In this document: positions 47,589 to 61,042 of the stretch, piece by piece
How the letters are laid out: every line of letters begins with the position of its first letter
Numbering within the stretch: the stretch's first letter is position 1
DNA from: Monilinia fructicola
Taxonomy: Eukaryota > Ascomycota > Leotiomycetes > Helotiales > Sclerotiniaceae
Direction: 5' to 3'
DNA length: 64,000 nt
NCBI GenBank assembly: GCA_008692225.1
Contig: VICG01000003.1
Span: 3,432,001 to 3,496,000, forward strand
Made by a program: the position numbers and the translations under genes
The notes under the pieces: model-generated
Databases searched by the model: none
Told to the model about the DNA's origin: nothing
The model's input: the letters and a program-made list of their open reading frames with translations, nothing else

Positions 47589-48732
47589 ATGTCTGCCAGC
47601 AAGGGTCACTTCGAACAGGGTACGTTGTGAAGATATTCCCACCCTTCATGTGTTTAGCTCAACAACCTCTTCAGCTCCTTTCAATACCACAAACAAACAT
47701 ATACTAACCATCATTATCTCACAGGTCACCAACCTCCCGTTTCTCACCAATCTTCCATCCCTGGCAAACAAACTGAATTACCCAAAGAAGCTATCAATGA
47801 CCAACTTCCAGCCGATGATGGCGGATACCAACCATACCTCGCCGCTGGCAAACTCAAGGGCAAGAAGGCCGTAATTACTGGTGGTGACAGCGGAATTGGT
47901 CGTGCCGTGGCAATACTATATGCAATGGAAGGAGCCGAAAGTTCCATCATCTACACCCCCGAAGAAGAAAAAGATGCACAAGAAACCAAGAAATTGGTCG
48001 AAGCCAAGGGTGGAAAGATCCATCTGTTCTCGGCCGACTTGCAGAGTCATCAAGCTTGCAAGAATATTACCGAGAAGGTTAAGGAGGCGATGGGGAGAAT
48101 CAACATTTTGGTTTTGAATCACGGTACTCAGTTGATGGTGGAGAAGATTGCCGATTTGTCGGAGTATGTGTTTTCTCATTTCCCCTTTACATGACCAGAA
48201 AATAGATTCACGATTGAGCATGTGCTAATGATTGATGCAGAGATCAATGGATCAACACCTTCAACGTAAACATTCATTCCTTCTTCTTTCTCTCCAAATA
48301 CATCCTCCCGCAGATGTCACGCGGGGACACAATCATCACATGCGCCTCAGTGAACCCTTACGTCGGCCGCCCTGATCTCCTCGAGTAAGTTACCTCTCCT
48401 TTCCCCTTCCCCTTCCAGAACCTAGAGCCTCGCTAACAAAGTCCAGTTACACATCCACCAAAGGTGCCATCGTCGCCTTCACGCGCGCGCTATCCAACCA
48501 ACAAATCGGCAACGGTATCCGCGTCAACTGCGTTTGTCCGGGACCCATCTGGACGCCTCTAATCCCCGCCACCATGAACGAGAAGGCTCAGAAGGAATTT
48601 ACCAGTCCGATGGGACGCCCAGGTCAGCCATCAGAATGCGCGACGTGCTTTGTATTCTTGGCTAGTGCGGATAGTAGTTTTATTAGTGGACAGAGTTTGC
48701 ATCCTAATGGAGGGGTGCAGGTTGGCTCTTAA
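47589..48732 (+). CDS. Short-chain dehydrogenase/reductase
   Basis: Four exons, 47589-47619, 47725-48163, 48241-48384 and 48447-48732, join in frame to 299 codons. It is a classical SDR: cofactor-binding KKAVITGGDSGIGRAVAI, the NHGTQ counterpart of the NNAG motif, a serine in ITCASVNPYVG and the catalytic tyrosine/lysine in DYTSTKGAIVAF. These are followed by RVNCVCPGPIWTPL and the end SGQSLHPNGGVQV. The N-terminal leader (HQPPVSHQSSIPGKQTEL...) and the GGDSGIG variant place it with the bacterial YhdG/GSP39-like and fungal glucose/ribitol-type SDRs often linked to stress. The substrate is not known. No secretion signal. Confidence 0.9.
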
Positions 48733-49384
48733 AGGGTGACTCTTAGATTTAGTGGATGATAGCTGGATTATGATGTCATGAATATATACTGCATTATGAA
48801 CAGTACATTGCTCTCATCTCACACAAATCGTAGCCATTTTTACTCTTATGCCGTGTAGGTCATCTACAGTGAAATGTTGGAATCTCCAAGGGGCAGGGTT
48901 TAGAATCTGTAGAGGAATTCAAATGTATATATAGTGCGAGGTGGTGGAAGGTAGAATCTAATTATGTAGAATCTATGTCACATTAGAGTAATTTGCATAT
49001 CATTAAACATACTTTATCACACCACAATACAGATTTTAACACGATACTACACCCCTCTTCGCTTCTGATTCTGTCACTGAAGACAAAGTTCTTCTATTTT
49101 AAGTATATTAACTGGAGTCCTATTGCTGGAATCTGGAAACAATGCGACTTTCGTTGACAGATCAAGGTATGTATTTTTCATGCCTCCTGTATCGACCGAC
49201 TACTTGTGCATAATAACACAGTGTCACCTACCAAAAATTATCTCACCGAGTCTTCACCCGTTGAGCATAATGCCAATTTTCCAATTTTGTTCTCCGAAAA
49301 TACAACTACAAGGCCTATATCCCAACTCCCTATTCATACACCACACTTCACACACCACAACTCCCTTCCCCCAATTAATCCCCC
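48733..49384. other. Intergenic region between convergent genes
   Basis: 3' regions of the short-chain dehydrogenase (+) and of the 6-phosphogluconate dehydrogenase paralog (-). Nothing else is recognised. Confidence 0.5.
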
Positions 49385-51014
49385 TCAAGCCTTTTTCCAC
49401 TCAAAATGCCTCGACCCCGTCTCAGGCTCCCCACCCTCCTTATCCTTCCTCCCATCCTTCTTCTTACTATCAAACATGTGTTTCCCGAAATAATCTAATT
49501 CCGCCTCATAAAACTGCGTCGGCAACTCCATATTGCCGCTGTATTTCAGATACTCTAGCGTCGCCGATATACTCGGTGTCACGGCATTATGCTGCACGCC
49601 TATCATTACGATTCGCTTGAGAGGTTCGAAGCCCGCCGTGAGCTCGGAGACGACGGTGGGAGCGTAGAGGAGATCAGGAGTTTCGGAGGAGGGCGGGGAT
49701 GTGTAGATTTGGGAGAGGATGGAGGAAATGTGACTGCTCTGGATGATGCAGCCTGCGCGCCAGATCTGGACTATGTTTGCGAAATCGATGTTCCATTTAT
49801 TTTGCGAATTGGCTTTGCTGATTATACTCATGCCTTGTACGTAAGCAGCCAGACAAGTGGTATAGATCGCTCGTCTCAAATCCTCTACGATCTTTTCCTT
49901 TTCGCCTTCATCTTTCACCTCAATTTTGGAGGGTTTGAATGAGTCGTGGAATGCTTCGTTGACGTTTTGTCGATGCCCACGGTAGGCTGATACAATTCGT
50001 AAATAGTGAGCTGTGGAGAGAGTTGGGGCTGGCACGTGTAGAGAGGTGGCTTGGGTGTTGGACCAAATTCCAGTTCCTTCAGATCCATCGATGTCCTGCA
50101 CTACCTTATCTTGGACATCTGCTAGAACGTGATTTCCGGATTTGTCCTTTTGTCCGCAAATATCGGCACCGATTTTTACGAGGAACGTGTTTTTCTATTC
50201 AAGTTAGTTGGTGATTTTTCATTTCCGATTTGAAAAAATCAAAGACATAGGAGGAGGCATACCAATTCACCCTGCGCAGACCACTTCTCAAACACCTTCC
50301 CAATCTCATCGTACCCCATACCCAAATGTTTATTCATAAAAGTCCACGCCTCGCTAATCGCACTCATCATGCCATGTTCAATCCCGTTATGAATCATCTT
50401 CACATAATGTCCCGCACCCCCTTCACCAATTCTCGCTACACACGGTGTTCCGTCTCCCGCTTTCGCAGACATCTTCTCTAACAATGGCATCACGATTTCT
50501 AGTCCTTTTTCTTGACCCCCCGGACACATACTCGGCCCTCGTCGTGCAGCTTGGTAACCCCCGGATACGCCGCAACCTATGTAATACACTCCTTGTGCTA
50601 TCAATTTTCCCTGCCTCCGTTGTGTATTGGACCAGTTCTCGTTTGAGCAATCGATTATTATATCTCCCTTTTCCAGATATTGATAAAGTCCTTCGACGAC
50701 GGTATCGCCTACCGTTCCATGTGGCAAGGAGAAAAAGATAACTTTTGGAGAGGATAGAGAATCACATAGGGTTTTGTACTCGGTGTGTTTGGAGAGGGTT
50801 CCTGAGGTGATATTTTGGTCTTTGGCGGATTGAATGAGGGAATCTACGGTGGAAGTGGAGGGGTCTTGGATGGAGACTGAGATGCCATTTTCGGCGAGGA
50901 GAAGAGTCATTCCTCCACCCATGGAACCAGCTCCTATCATTCCTACCTATAGATGGTTAGAATCTTTTGGTGTGAGGAGAACCAATGGTGATTACTTACC
51001 TTTGTGATTGCCAT
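49385..51014 (-). CDS. 6-phosphogluconate dehydrogenase family protein, diverged
   Basis: Exons 51014-51000 (only five codons), 50946-50263 and 50194-49385 join in phase 0 to 502 codons. The Rossmann motif MIGAGSMGGGMTLLL, the segment IIDCSNENWSNTQRR and CGVSGGYQAARRGPSMCPGG all fit the decarboxylating 6-phosphogluconate dehydrogenases. The active-site helix is KMIHNGIEHGMMSAISEAW, keeping the lysine and HNGIE but lacking the usual Y-G-D-M-Q that follows. The C-terminal signature appears as ELDYFGKHMFD. Canonical enzymes oxidise 6-phosphogluconate to ribulose 5-phosphate in the pentose-phosphate pathway. The altered substrate-contact residues suggest a paralog with changed kinetics or substrate. 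That is inference. Confidence 0.85.
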
Positions 51015-52405
51015 GGTTTCTACTAGGTATGTTTGAACCTATAGCGGGGTAGTTACAGTACTGATATCAAGGGGAATATGAGAACGAGAACGTATAAAAT
51101 TGATCAGAAAAGTCACAAAATAAAGAACTCGAGCTTTATATTTCAACTTACTGAGTGAATAGCCTACATTGAATGAATGCCTCCGACTTGTTGACTTGGA
51201 ATGCATTTCTAGGAGCTCTTCTCCGAAGTAGAGTAACGTCACACTAATGACGTCGATATCACTATCCATGGATCTCCTAACTAATCGGGCCTTCCGCTGC
51301 TCAAGATACCAAGTTATTCATCTCTAAGCTTGTATCAGTATCTATAGTTGTGTACCATCATAGTTGTCTTTCCCTAGTACTCAGATGGTGAGAAATTCAA
51401 CACCGCGGCATTTGGACGGAGAGATGCCAAGATGGGAATGATCTCTCATACATTTGGGATCGAATCGAAGTCGCTTATGTAATACTTCTATAAAGTCGTA
51501 CCCCTTCATTTGACAAACGAGCTAGAATACATTTGATGCACAACACAACATAACTACCGGGTATTCCTCTTTGTAGTAAAATACTCCGTATGTTGCTGAA
51601 CAGATAACAATGATTATCCTCCACACAATACTTGTATATAATCACATAAAACCACAATATTCCCCTTCCAAGTTCCAACTCTCAACTCCCAACTCCCAAT
51701 TTTCAACTTGAAACTTCCATATGAGCTTTCCCTCCTCACCACCCCTCCAGAATCAACTCACAAAAACTCCCAACACACAAAGACAAAACACTACCAAGAG
51801 AAGTGCTTCCTTCATCTACGTCGCACCGGCAGGTAACCTTACATTCTCTCAAAGAAACCTCGGTCCACAACTCTAAATTCTGCCCCGCGAAAGGCGGGTA
51901 CCTTATATCTGCTGCCTTCGCAGGGCTTTCGAGTGAATTCACATGAGGTAACAAAATTGCAATTCTCAAAACCTACTGGACGAAAAGGACGTGGATGAAG
52001 GTCTGGTGGAGTTCTACAAATGTATCATTTTCTGTATGCGGAAATGTGAGAAGGTTTTGGAGGGGAAAAGATCTTTCTGGTCGATCAGCTAGCGAGTGGT
52101 AAGTTCAGGATGAAGAAAGGTTGCTTGATTGGCATGCGTAAGGATCTTTGTTTCTTCCTCTCTCTCTCTCTTTTCCCTCTTCTCTCTCATTCATCCTTGA
52201 ACTTCTTTCTTCCCATTCAAACAATACGATTGTTTTTCAGAAGACATTTTACATTTCACAGGTCGAAAAGAAGATTTAGTCTTCCCACTCCATCCCATTC
52301 CATTGAAACGCCAATCTCACCCCACAACTCCCCTCATATATATCTTCACAATTTCCCAACTCGGATCCTCCAATCCCCCCAAAATATCCCAAAACCACCT
52401 CAAAA
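51015..52405. other. Divergent intergenic region
   Basis: Upstream of the 6-phosphogluconate dehydrogenase paralog (-) and of the SET-domain gene (+). It contains one TACTCCGTAT motif at 51584-51593 and a CT-rich leader before 52406. No gene is supported. Confidence 0.5.
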
Positions 52406-53117
52406 ATGGCTCCCATCAAACCCTTCTGGAAGCAGCCTTCCCACCCAGACATCCAAGAAGTAATCTACGGCGAAGATGAAACCGGATACACCACCAAATC
52501 CATCTCGAAAGTTTCTCTCCCCCCCTTCGCCACATTCGCCAAACTGGTACTTTCCATTCCCTCCCCCCCATCTGCAATCGCCCCCCAAAACTACTAACCA
52601 CGCACCCCCCAACCCCAGGATTTCCCCCCCTGCACCCCCGCCCAAACCGCGACCTACGCCACGGTCCAAACCTCCCCCACCACGCACCTAAACCTCAACT
52701 CCGACCTCCTCTACATCAACCACTCCTGCACCCCCAGCCTGATCTTCGACGTCGAAAACCTGAGCATCCTCGTCGGTCCCGCGGGGCTCCTCCCGGGTCA
52801 AAGACCTCACCTTCTTCTACCCCTCGACCGAATGGCACATGTCGCAAGCCTTTGCCTGTAATTGCGGGACGGCAGAGTGCGTGGGCGAGATCAGCGGGGC
52901 GGGACAGATGAGTCGGGAGAGCTTGCAGGGGAGGTGGTTGAGTGGGTATATTCGGAGGTTGTTGGAGGAGAGGGAGAAGGGGGGGAATGGGGGAAAGGTT
53001 AATGGGGCGAAGACGGAGAGTAATGCGGAGGAGGTGGGTGGAAATGGGGAGGCCCATGGACGGAGAGGCATTACGAGTAGGGAGATGAGTGGGGAGATGG
53101 GCGGGGATACTTTGTAG
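52406..53117 (+). CDS. Small SET-domain protein with one frame break
   Basis: Exons 52406-52546 and 52619-53117. The product starts MAPIKPFWKQPSHPDIQEVI. It carries the second half of a SET domain, with LNLNSDLLYINHSCTPSLIF (NHS motif), SILVGPAGLLPGQ, DLTFFYPSTEWHM and a cysteine-containing post-SET-like CNCGTAECVGEISGAGQM. Such short SET proteins are common in fungi. A methyltransferase activity is possible, but the N-terminal half of a typical SET domain is missing. The frame shifts by one at 52800-52802, where a run of three A replaces the two needed between PGQ and DLTFF. With one base removed the gene is 212 codons. The C-terminus is E/G-rich and low in complexity. Confidence 0.75.
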
Positions 53118-53531
53118 GTATTTGGGGGGATGATTGAGAGGGGTTTCTTTATGTTGTGATTTCTTTGATCTTTAAATTTTGAGTCTTTGATCCTTCAACA
53201 GGATATTGCGGGTTTGGCATGTCGGGATTTAACATCCTGTTGATATTGCAAAAATCAAAACTCCTTAAATCAAACTTGGTCTGGTTGAATGCTTGAAATG
53301 GTTTGAAGAAGATGTTTAGTTGGTGATGCTCATATTGATTTTGTACTGGTACTGATATTGACATTGATATACAAATGCTACACGTGCCCCCGTTAACTCC
53401 AAATGATATCTCCCATATCTTCCCATTGTACAGAGAAATCGAATGCATGTATCGTTCCGCTTAAATGCATGAAACATGAAAGATTTTGTATATGCCCACT
53501 TCAGAGTGTATGCCCCATATTCCCATTAAAT
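53118..53531. other. Short intergenic region
   Basis: Between the convergent SET-domain gene and the membrane-protein gene. Nothing is recognised. Confidence 0.5.
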
Positions 53532-55353
53532 TTATTTATCATCAAACCATCTTCCCCATCCACTTTCTTTGCCCCTTTCAGCCCCGGCACCACCTGCATA
53601 CTTCTTTTCCTCCTCCTCCCACTTCAAACGCTCGACTCTACTCCTTGCCAAAAATGCCTAGCAAATCTCCAAGCTTCGGTATCGGCTAAATTCCATGCTT
53701 CAACCGCCCCTCTGATTTTTAAATCTTCCGTTTTATCACTCCCGCCAAACGTCTTTGCTTTTGCTAGCAAGATTTCTTCCTTCTTCTTATCCTCCTCCGT
53801 TGGTACTGGTCCATCCTTTGGATCATGGACGGGTTTAGGTCTACGTTCCGGTCCTGGAACTGGAGTTTCAGACTTTCCTGTATCAGTCGCATTGCGGGGA
53901 ATGGTGAAGCCAAAATGCCAATCCAAATCGGATGGGATTTCTTTCTCGGCCGTGAGCCAAAGGGAATGTGATGTTCCGTGAGGGCTTGCAACTGCTTCCT
54001 TGAATTTGATGATACGTGGGGTACCAGAAACACCCGTCCCAAGAAGTTCTTTGGTAAGGGTTGAGAGCCAAGCATCCCGAGGAGACTCTCGTCTGATCCA
54101 TCGAATATCGATTTTCTCTTGGAAGCTGCTGAGTGTAGACATCGTGTAGGGATGTGGAACCGTTCCGATGGTATAAAGACCTGATGTGTTTCGATAGAAA
54201 GCAGGAGTGCTGATTTTCATGGGAGATGAAGCAACGCATGGCTTGCATTTTGGTCGATTTGGGGGACACGATGCTGGCATTGGCGAATCGGGACACTGCG
54301 CAAGGTATTCAGCAAGTTGCAAAGCTGGCTCAATCAGATATGACATGTGTTCTGGCTCTGGTTTGACCACGGAAATTCCCTCAGTGAAGATATTTTGCCA
54401 TGTTTGATGAAGATGGGATATTATGAGTTTGTTCAAAAGTTGCAGACCCGCCGCCCCATTTCCTTCAAAGCCCTTTGCAATTTGTGGATATTTTTGTTCT
54501 ACGATCTTTGTCTGGTAGAAAGCCAAAGAATCATGGGAAGGATCGATTTCGAAAGTATCTTTTGGAACAGCACCCACAAAATCTTTGACGTCTTTCAATT
54601 TTGTATTTGCCAAAGCTGCCTTGACAGCTGCTGTGATATCCGATTTTGATCCTGAAAAGATACCACTTCCCATTTCATCATATCTTGTCAACAATGGGTA
54701 TTCCCCTCTTCTCAAAAAGCTCAAGGTTTGATCTTCGTAAGGGCCCATTGGGAGTGTGAGGTAATTGCAAAAGTAATCCAGTTCCCATATTTTCCCACGC
54801 TAACCATCTGGTCAAATCAGTTTTCAAGGAATCGTCTAGCTCAAGTCGTTGCAATTCGGGATATAATGGATTGTTCATTGCTTCCGCTGGACTCAAAATT
54901 ATGGGCTTGAAACCTTGTGCCCACCAGGCCCTTCTCCATGTAACCAAGAGCGCATTCTCAGCATTTTTCACTTCATCATCCTTTTTCAATGTATGATCAT
55001 AATATGTATAGATGGTTGGACGTTCGACAAAGAGGCGGTAGTAACGATCGATTTTCGTCCAAAGTCACTGATGAGGAGAATGGACTTAACCAGTTCCAGT
55101 TCGCATGCCATTTCGATTCGCCATATGTGCTATTCTTCTGAACTGGTGGAGCATGCGCTGCTTGTCGAAAAGGGTTGAGAATACTCGGTGAGGATTTTAG
55201 ATTAGGAAGTTTTGGTAATGACATTCGATGATCTGTGAATTTACCAAGTGACGGACCGGATGGTATCGAGTTTGGGAGCGTAAAGACCAAGGTGATAACA
55301 GCAAAAATGGCAAATGGTGCCGAGAAGAACTGCCATGCGACGAGGAGGGACAT
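53532..55353 (-). CDS. Membrane-anchored protein of unknown function, with frame breaks
   Basis: The N-terminus MSLLVAWQFFSAPFAIFAVI continues into a single hydrophobic segment, so it is probably a type II membrane protein of the secretory pathway. The lumenal part has RPTIYTYYDHT, LVTWRRAWWAQGFKPIILS, LTRWLAWENMGTGLLL, LLTRYDEMGSGIF, a cysteine cluster (CPPNRPKCKPC) and a late W-rich end (ESGWGRWFDDK). The pattern suggests a glycosyltransferase-like fungal protein, but I cannot name the family. One extra T in the coding strand at 55029-55031 and another at 54763-54764 break the frame. A third break near 53628-53635 separates the last 30 residues, which otherwise end at 53624. The alternative is that the protein stops there. 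About 605 codons in total. Confidence 0.65.
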
Positions 55354-57533
<2,180 letters not shown>

Positions 57534-60500
57534 ATGGCATCAACAACTTTCGAACTACCGGATCCAACATCAGATCTTCATTGGTCTGCGTTTCGTGGTG
57601 CTATTCAGGATATCTTTACTGCCAATGCGGAAGCTCATCCCGACAGACTTTGTGTAGTGGAAACTGCTTCAGCTTCTTCACCAAGGAGGGAATTCACCTA
57701 CCGACAAATCAATGAGGCTTCAAATATTCTAGCTCACCATTTGGTAGAGCGTGGTGTCAAAACGAAATGAAGTTGTCATGTCATATAGTTACCGTGGTGT
57801 GGATTTAGTTGTCACGGTCATGGGCATCTTGAAAGCTGGTGCCATCTTTTCCGTCATTGATCCTTCATATCCTCCTGATCGACAAAACATCTATCTTGAT
57901 GTTGCAAGACCAAGGGCTTTAGTGGTGATTGATAAAGCTACTAGGGAGGCTGGAGAGTTGACCGAGAAAGTACGCAACTTTATCGCCGAAAATTTGAGTT
58001 TGAAGACCCACATTCCAGGTCTCGAATTGAAGGATGATGGGACTTTAGTGGGTGGTGAGGATGATCAAGGGAAAGATGTTTTCCAAAATCAACAATCATT
58101 AAAGGCAAAGAGTCCAGGTGTCATTGTTGGACCCGATTCTACTCCAACCTTGTCATTTACCTCGGGTTCTGAAGGTCGTCCAAAGGGTGTCCGAGGAAGA
58201 CATTACTCTCTCGCATATTATTTTGACTGGATGGCGGAGAGGTTTGGGTTGTCAAAGAATGACAAATTTACAATGTTGAGTGGTATTGCTCATGACCCTA
58301 TTCAAAGGGATATCTTCACACCTCTCTTCCTTGGTGCCCAATTATTGGTTCCATCCAAGGATGACATTCAGCATGAAAGATTAGCGGAATGGATGAGAGA
58401 ACATGGTGCGACTGTTACTCCACTTGACACCTGCAATGGGTCAGATTCTTGTTGGTGGAGCTAGTGCTGAGTTCCCAGCTCTTCATCACTCATTTTTTGT
58501 CGGGGATATTTTGATCAAGAGGGACTGCAAAGCTCTCCAAAATTTAGCCCCAAATGTGTTCATTGTCAACATGTATGGAACAACCGAAACTCAGCGTGCA
58601 GTCAGTTTACTATGAGATCCCAAGCAGGGCTTCGGATCCACAATACTTGGAGAACATGGGAAATGTTATTCCAGCTGGTAAAGGAATGAAGGACGTGCAG
58701 CTGCTCATCGTCGATCGCGAAAATCGAAATCGTATCTGTGATATTGGCGAGATTGGAGAGATTTATGTTCGAGCGGCTGGACTTGCTGAAGGTTATCTTG
58801 GAAGTGATGAACTCAACAAAGCCAAGTTCGTCGACAGTTGGTTTGTTGACAACTCCAAGTGGGTCGAGGAAGATGCGAAGAACGCAAGATCGTTATCTGA
58901 AGAACCATGGAGAGAATTCTATGTTGGCCCGAGAGAGATCGAATGTATCGATCGGGTGATCTGGGCCGATACACTCAAACTGGAGATGTAGAGTGTGTCG
59001 GTCGAGCGGATGACCAAGTCAAGATTCGTGGATTCAGAATTGAACTTGGGGAAATAGACAAATACCTCTCGGATCACGTCATGGTCATGGACAATGTTAC
59101 TCTGGTCAGACGAAACAAGGATGAAGAGCAAACACTTGTCAGCTATATCGTACCTGATATGCAAAAGTGGGCACAATGGTTAGAGCAATCGGGACTTGAA
59201 GATGACGTTTCCGGTGGTGAGGGAATTCAAGGAAGACTTCGGCGATTCTGGCCTCTGGGTGAGGATATTAAGAAATACCTCAAAACCAAGCTACCAACCT
59301 ACGCAATCCCGGAAGTCATCATTCCTTTGGAGAAATTCCCTCTTAATCCCAATGGAAAGAAGGACAAGCCTGCACTTCCATTCCCAGATGCTGCACAATT
59401 GGCAGCAGCAAGACCTGTTGGGGCATATTCCGAACTCTCAGATAGTGAGAAGGATGTTGCAGCTATTTGGGGATCCTTGATTCCAACTATTGATGAGAGA
59501 ACAATTAACCCGGATGACTCTTTCTTCGACATTGGTGGTCACAGTATTTTGGCACAACAGATGCTTTTCAAAGTCAACAAAAAGTGGACTGGAATCAACG
59601 TTAACATGAGTGTTATCTTCCGAAATCCTACATTGAAGGGATTCGCTGGAGAGATCGCACGCAGATCCTCATCTAATGGTGACGTGAAAGAAGAGATTGA
59701 AGTTGCTGAGGATTATGCAGGGGACGCCCATGCGCTTGCCAAAACTCTTCCATCAACGTTTCCCTCGGCAGATGAAAAGATCACAACCAACTACACCCTT
59801 ACGGTCTTCCTTACTGGTGCTACGGGTTTCCTCGGTTCTTACCTGATGCGCGATCTTCTCTCCCGCTCTCAACCTATCAAAGTCATTGCTCATGTGCGCG
59901 CACTTGACTCTAAAGCAGCCCTTGATCGCGTTATTCAGACTTGTCAAGCCTATGGAGTCTGGGATCCTTCTTGGACATCTCGCCTCTCTTGTGTTGTGGG
60001 TAATCTCGGAGAACCACAGCTTGGTCTCTCCCCCGAGGACTGGAAGGCTGTCTCCGAGACTGCAAACGTGATCATTCACAATGGAGCGCAAGTCCACTGG
60101 GTCTACCCATATCAGAACCTCAAGCCCGCCAACGTCAAGGGAACTCTCGACATTCTTTCTCTTTGCGCAACTGGTATCCCCAAACGCCTCTCCTTCGTCT
60201 CGTCCACCTCCGTTCTCGACACCGATCACTTCGTTCAGCAATCACGATCCGGCGTCCCCGTCTCCGAAGAAGATGATCTCTCTGGTTCAGCAAAGGGTCT
60301 CGGTACAGGTTACGGCCAATCCAAGTGGGTAGCCGAGTACCTCGTCCGCACAGCTGGTTCTCGCGGTCTTCGCGGTACTGTTGTTTTAGACCCGGATATA
60401 TCACAGGAGACAAAACATCGGGAGTAACGAATACTGATGATTTTCCTAATCCGAATGGCAAAAGGCTGTATTCAACTCTCTTCCCGTCCTAGCATCTCCA

Positions 60501-61042
60501 ACACAGTCAATCAAGTTCCCGTCAACCATGTCGCACGCGTCGTTGTAGCCTGCGCTCTCCACCCCGCCAAAACACCACTAGGCGTCGCGCAGGTAACATC
60601 CCATCCCCGTCTTACCTTCTCCAATACCTATCCACACTCGAAACATACGGTTACACCGTCCCCGAAGTACCCTACTCGACCTGGAGCTCCAAACTCCAAA
60701 GCCTACGCCGCAGACAGCGCACCCGAAAAAGAACAACATGCCCTCATGCCTCTCTACCATTTCGCAACCTCGGATCTCCCAGGCGATACTATCGCGCCCG
60801 AAATGGACGATACGAATGCTGCAATTTCTTTGAGAGCTGATGCGGAATTCACGGGTGAAGATCTAAGTTCGGGAGGTTATTTGGACGAGGGAATCATGGG
60901 CAATTATCTGGCTTACCTAGCCGGTATTGGATTCTTACCCTTGCCAGAAGAAGGGAAGGGAAAGGCATTACCCAAGGTGGAGATTAGTGCCGAGCAGAAA
61001 GTCGCATTGTTGAGAGTTGGGGGCAGAGGTGCATTGGTATAG
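57534..61042 (+). CDS. LYS2: L-2-aminoadipate reductase (lysine synthesis), several frame breaks
   Basis: The enzyme reduces alpha-aminoadipate to the semialdehyde in fungal lysine synthesis. The start ACCATGG gives [20 protein letters not shown]. No intron is seen. The adenylation domain fills the first half ([62 protein letters not shown]). Next come a carrier domain with the phosphopantetheine serine in [14 protein letters not shown] and a reductase domain ([31 protein letters not shown]). The frame is broken at 57759-57762, 58420-58421, 58606-58608, 58931-58938, 60384-60387, 60441-60444, about 60617-60625 and 60702-60703. Removing 11 extra bases in all gives 1165 codons, the family's length. 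Conservation between breaks implies a functional gene read with errors, or a very recent pseudogene. Confidence 0.9.

Noticed and set aside
53403..53981. Plus-strand open frame of 192 codons
   Set aside because: Antisense to the conserved C-terminal part of the membrane-protein gene.
57751..60700. Explaining the LYS2 breaks by introns or programmed frameshifting
   Set aside because: The breaks need only 1-2 bases removed, no GT...AG interval of intron size fits without losing conserved residues, and eight programmed shifts in one gene are implausible.
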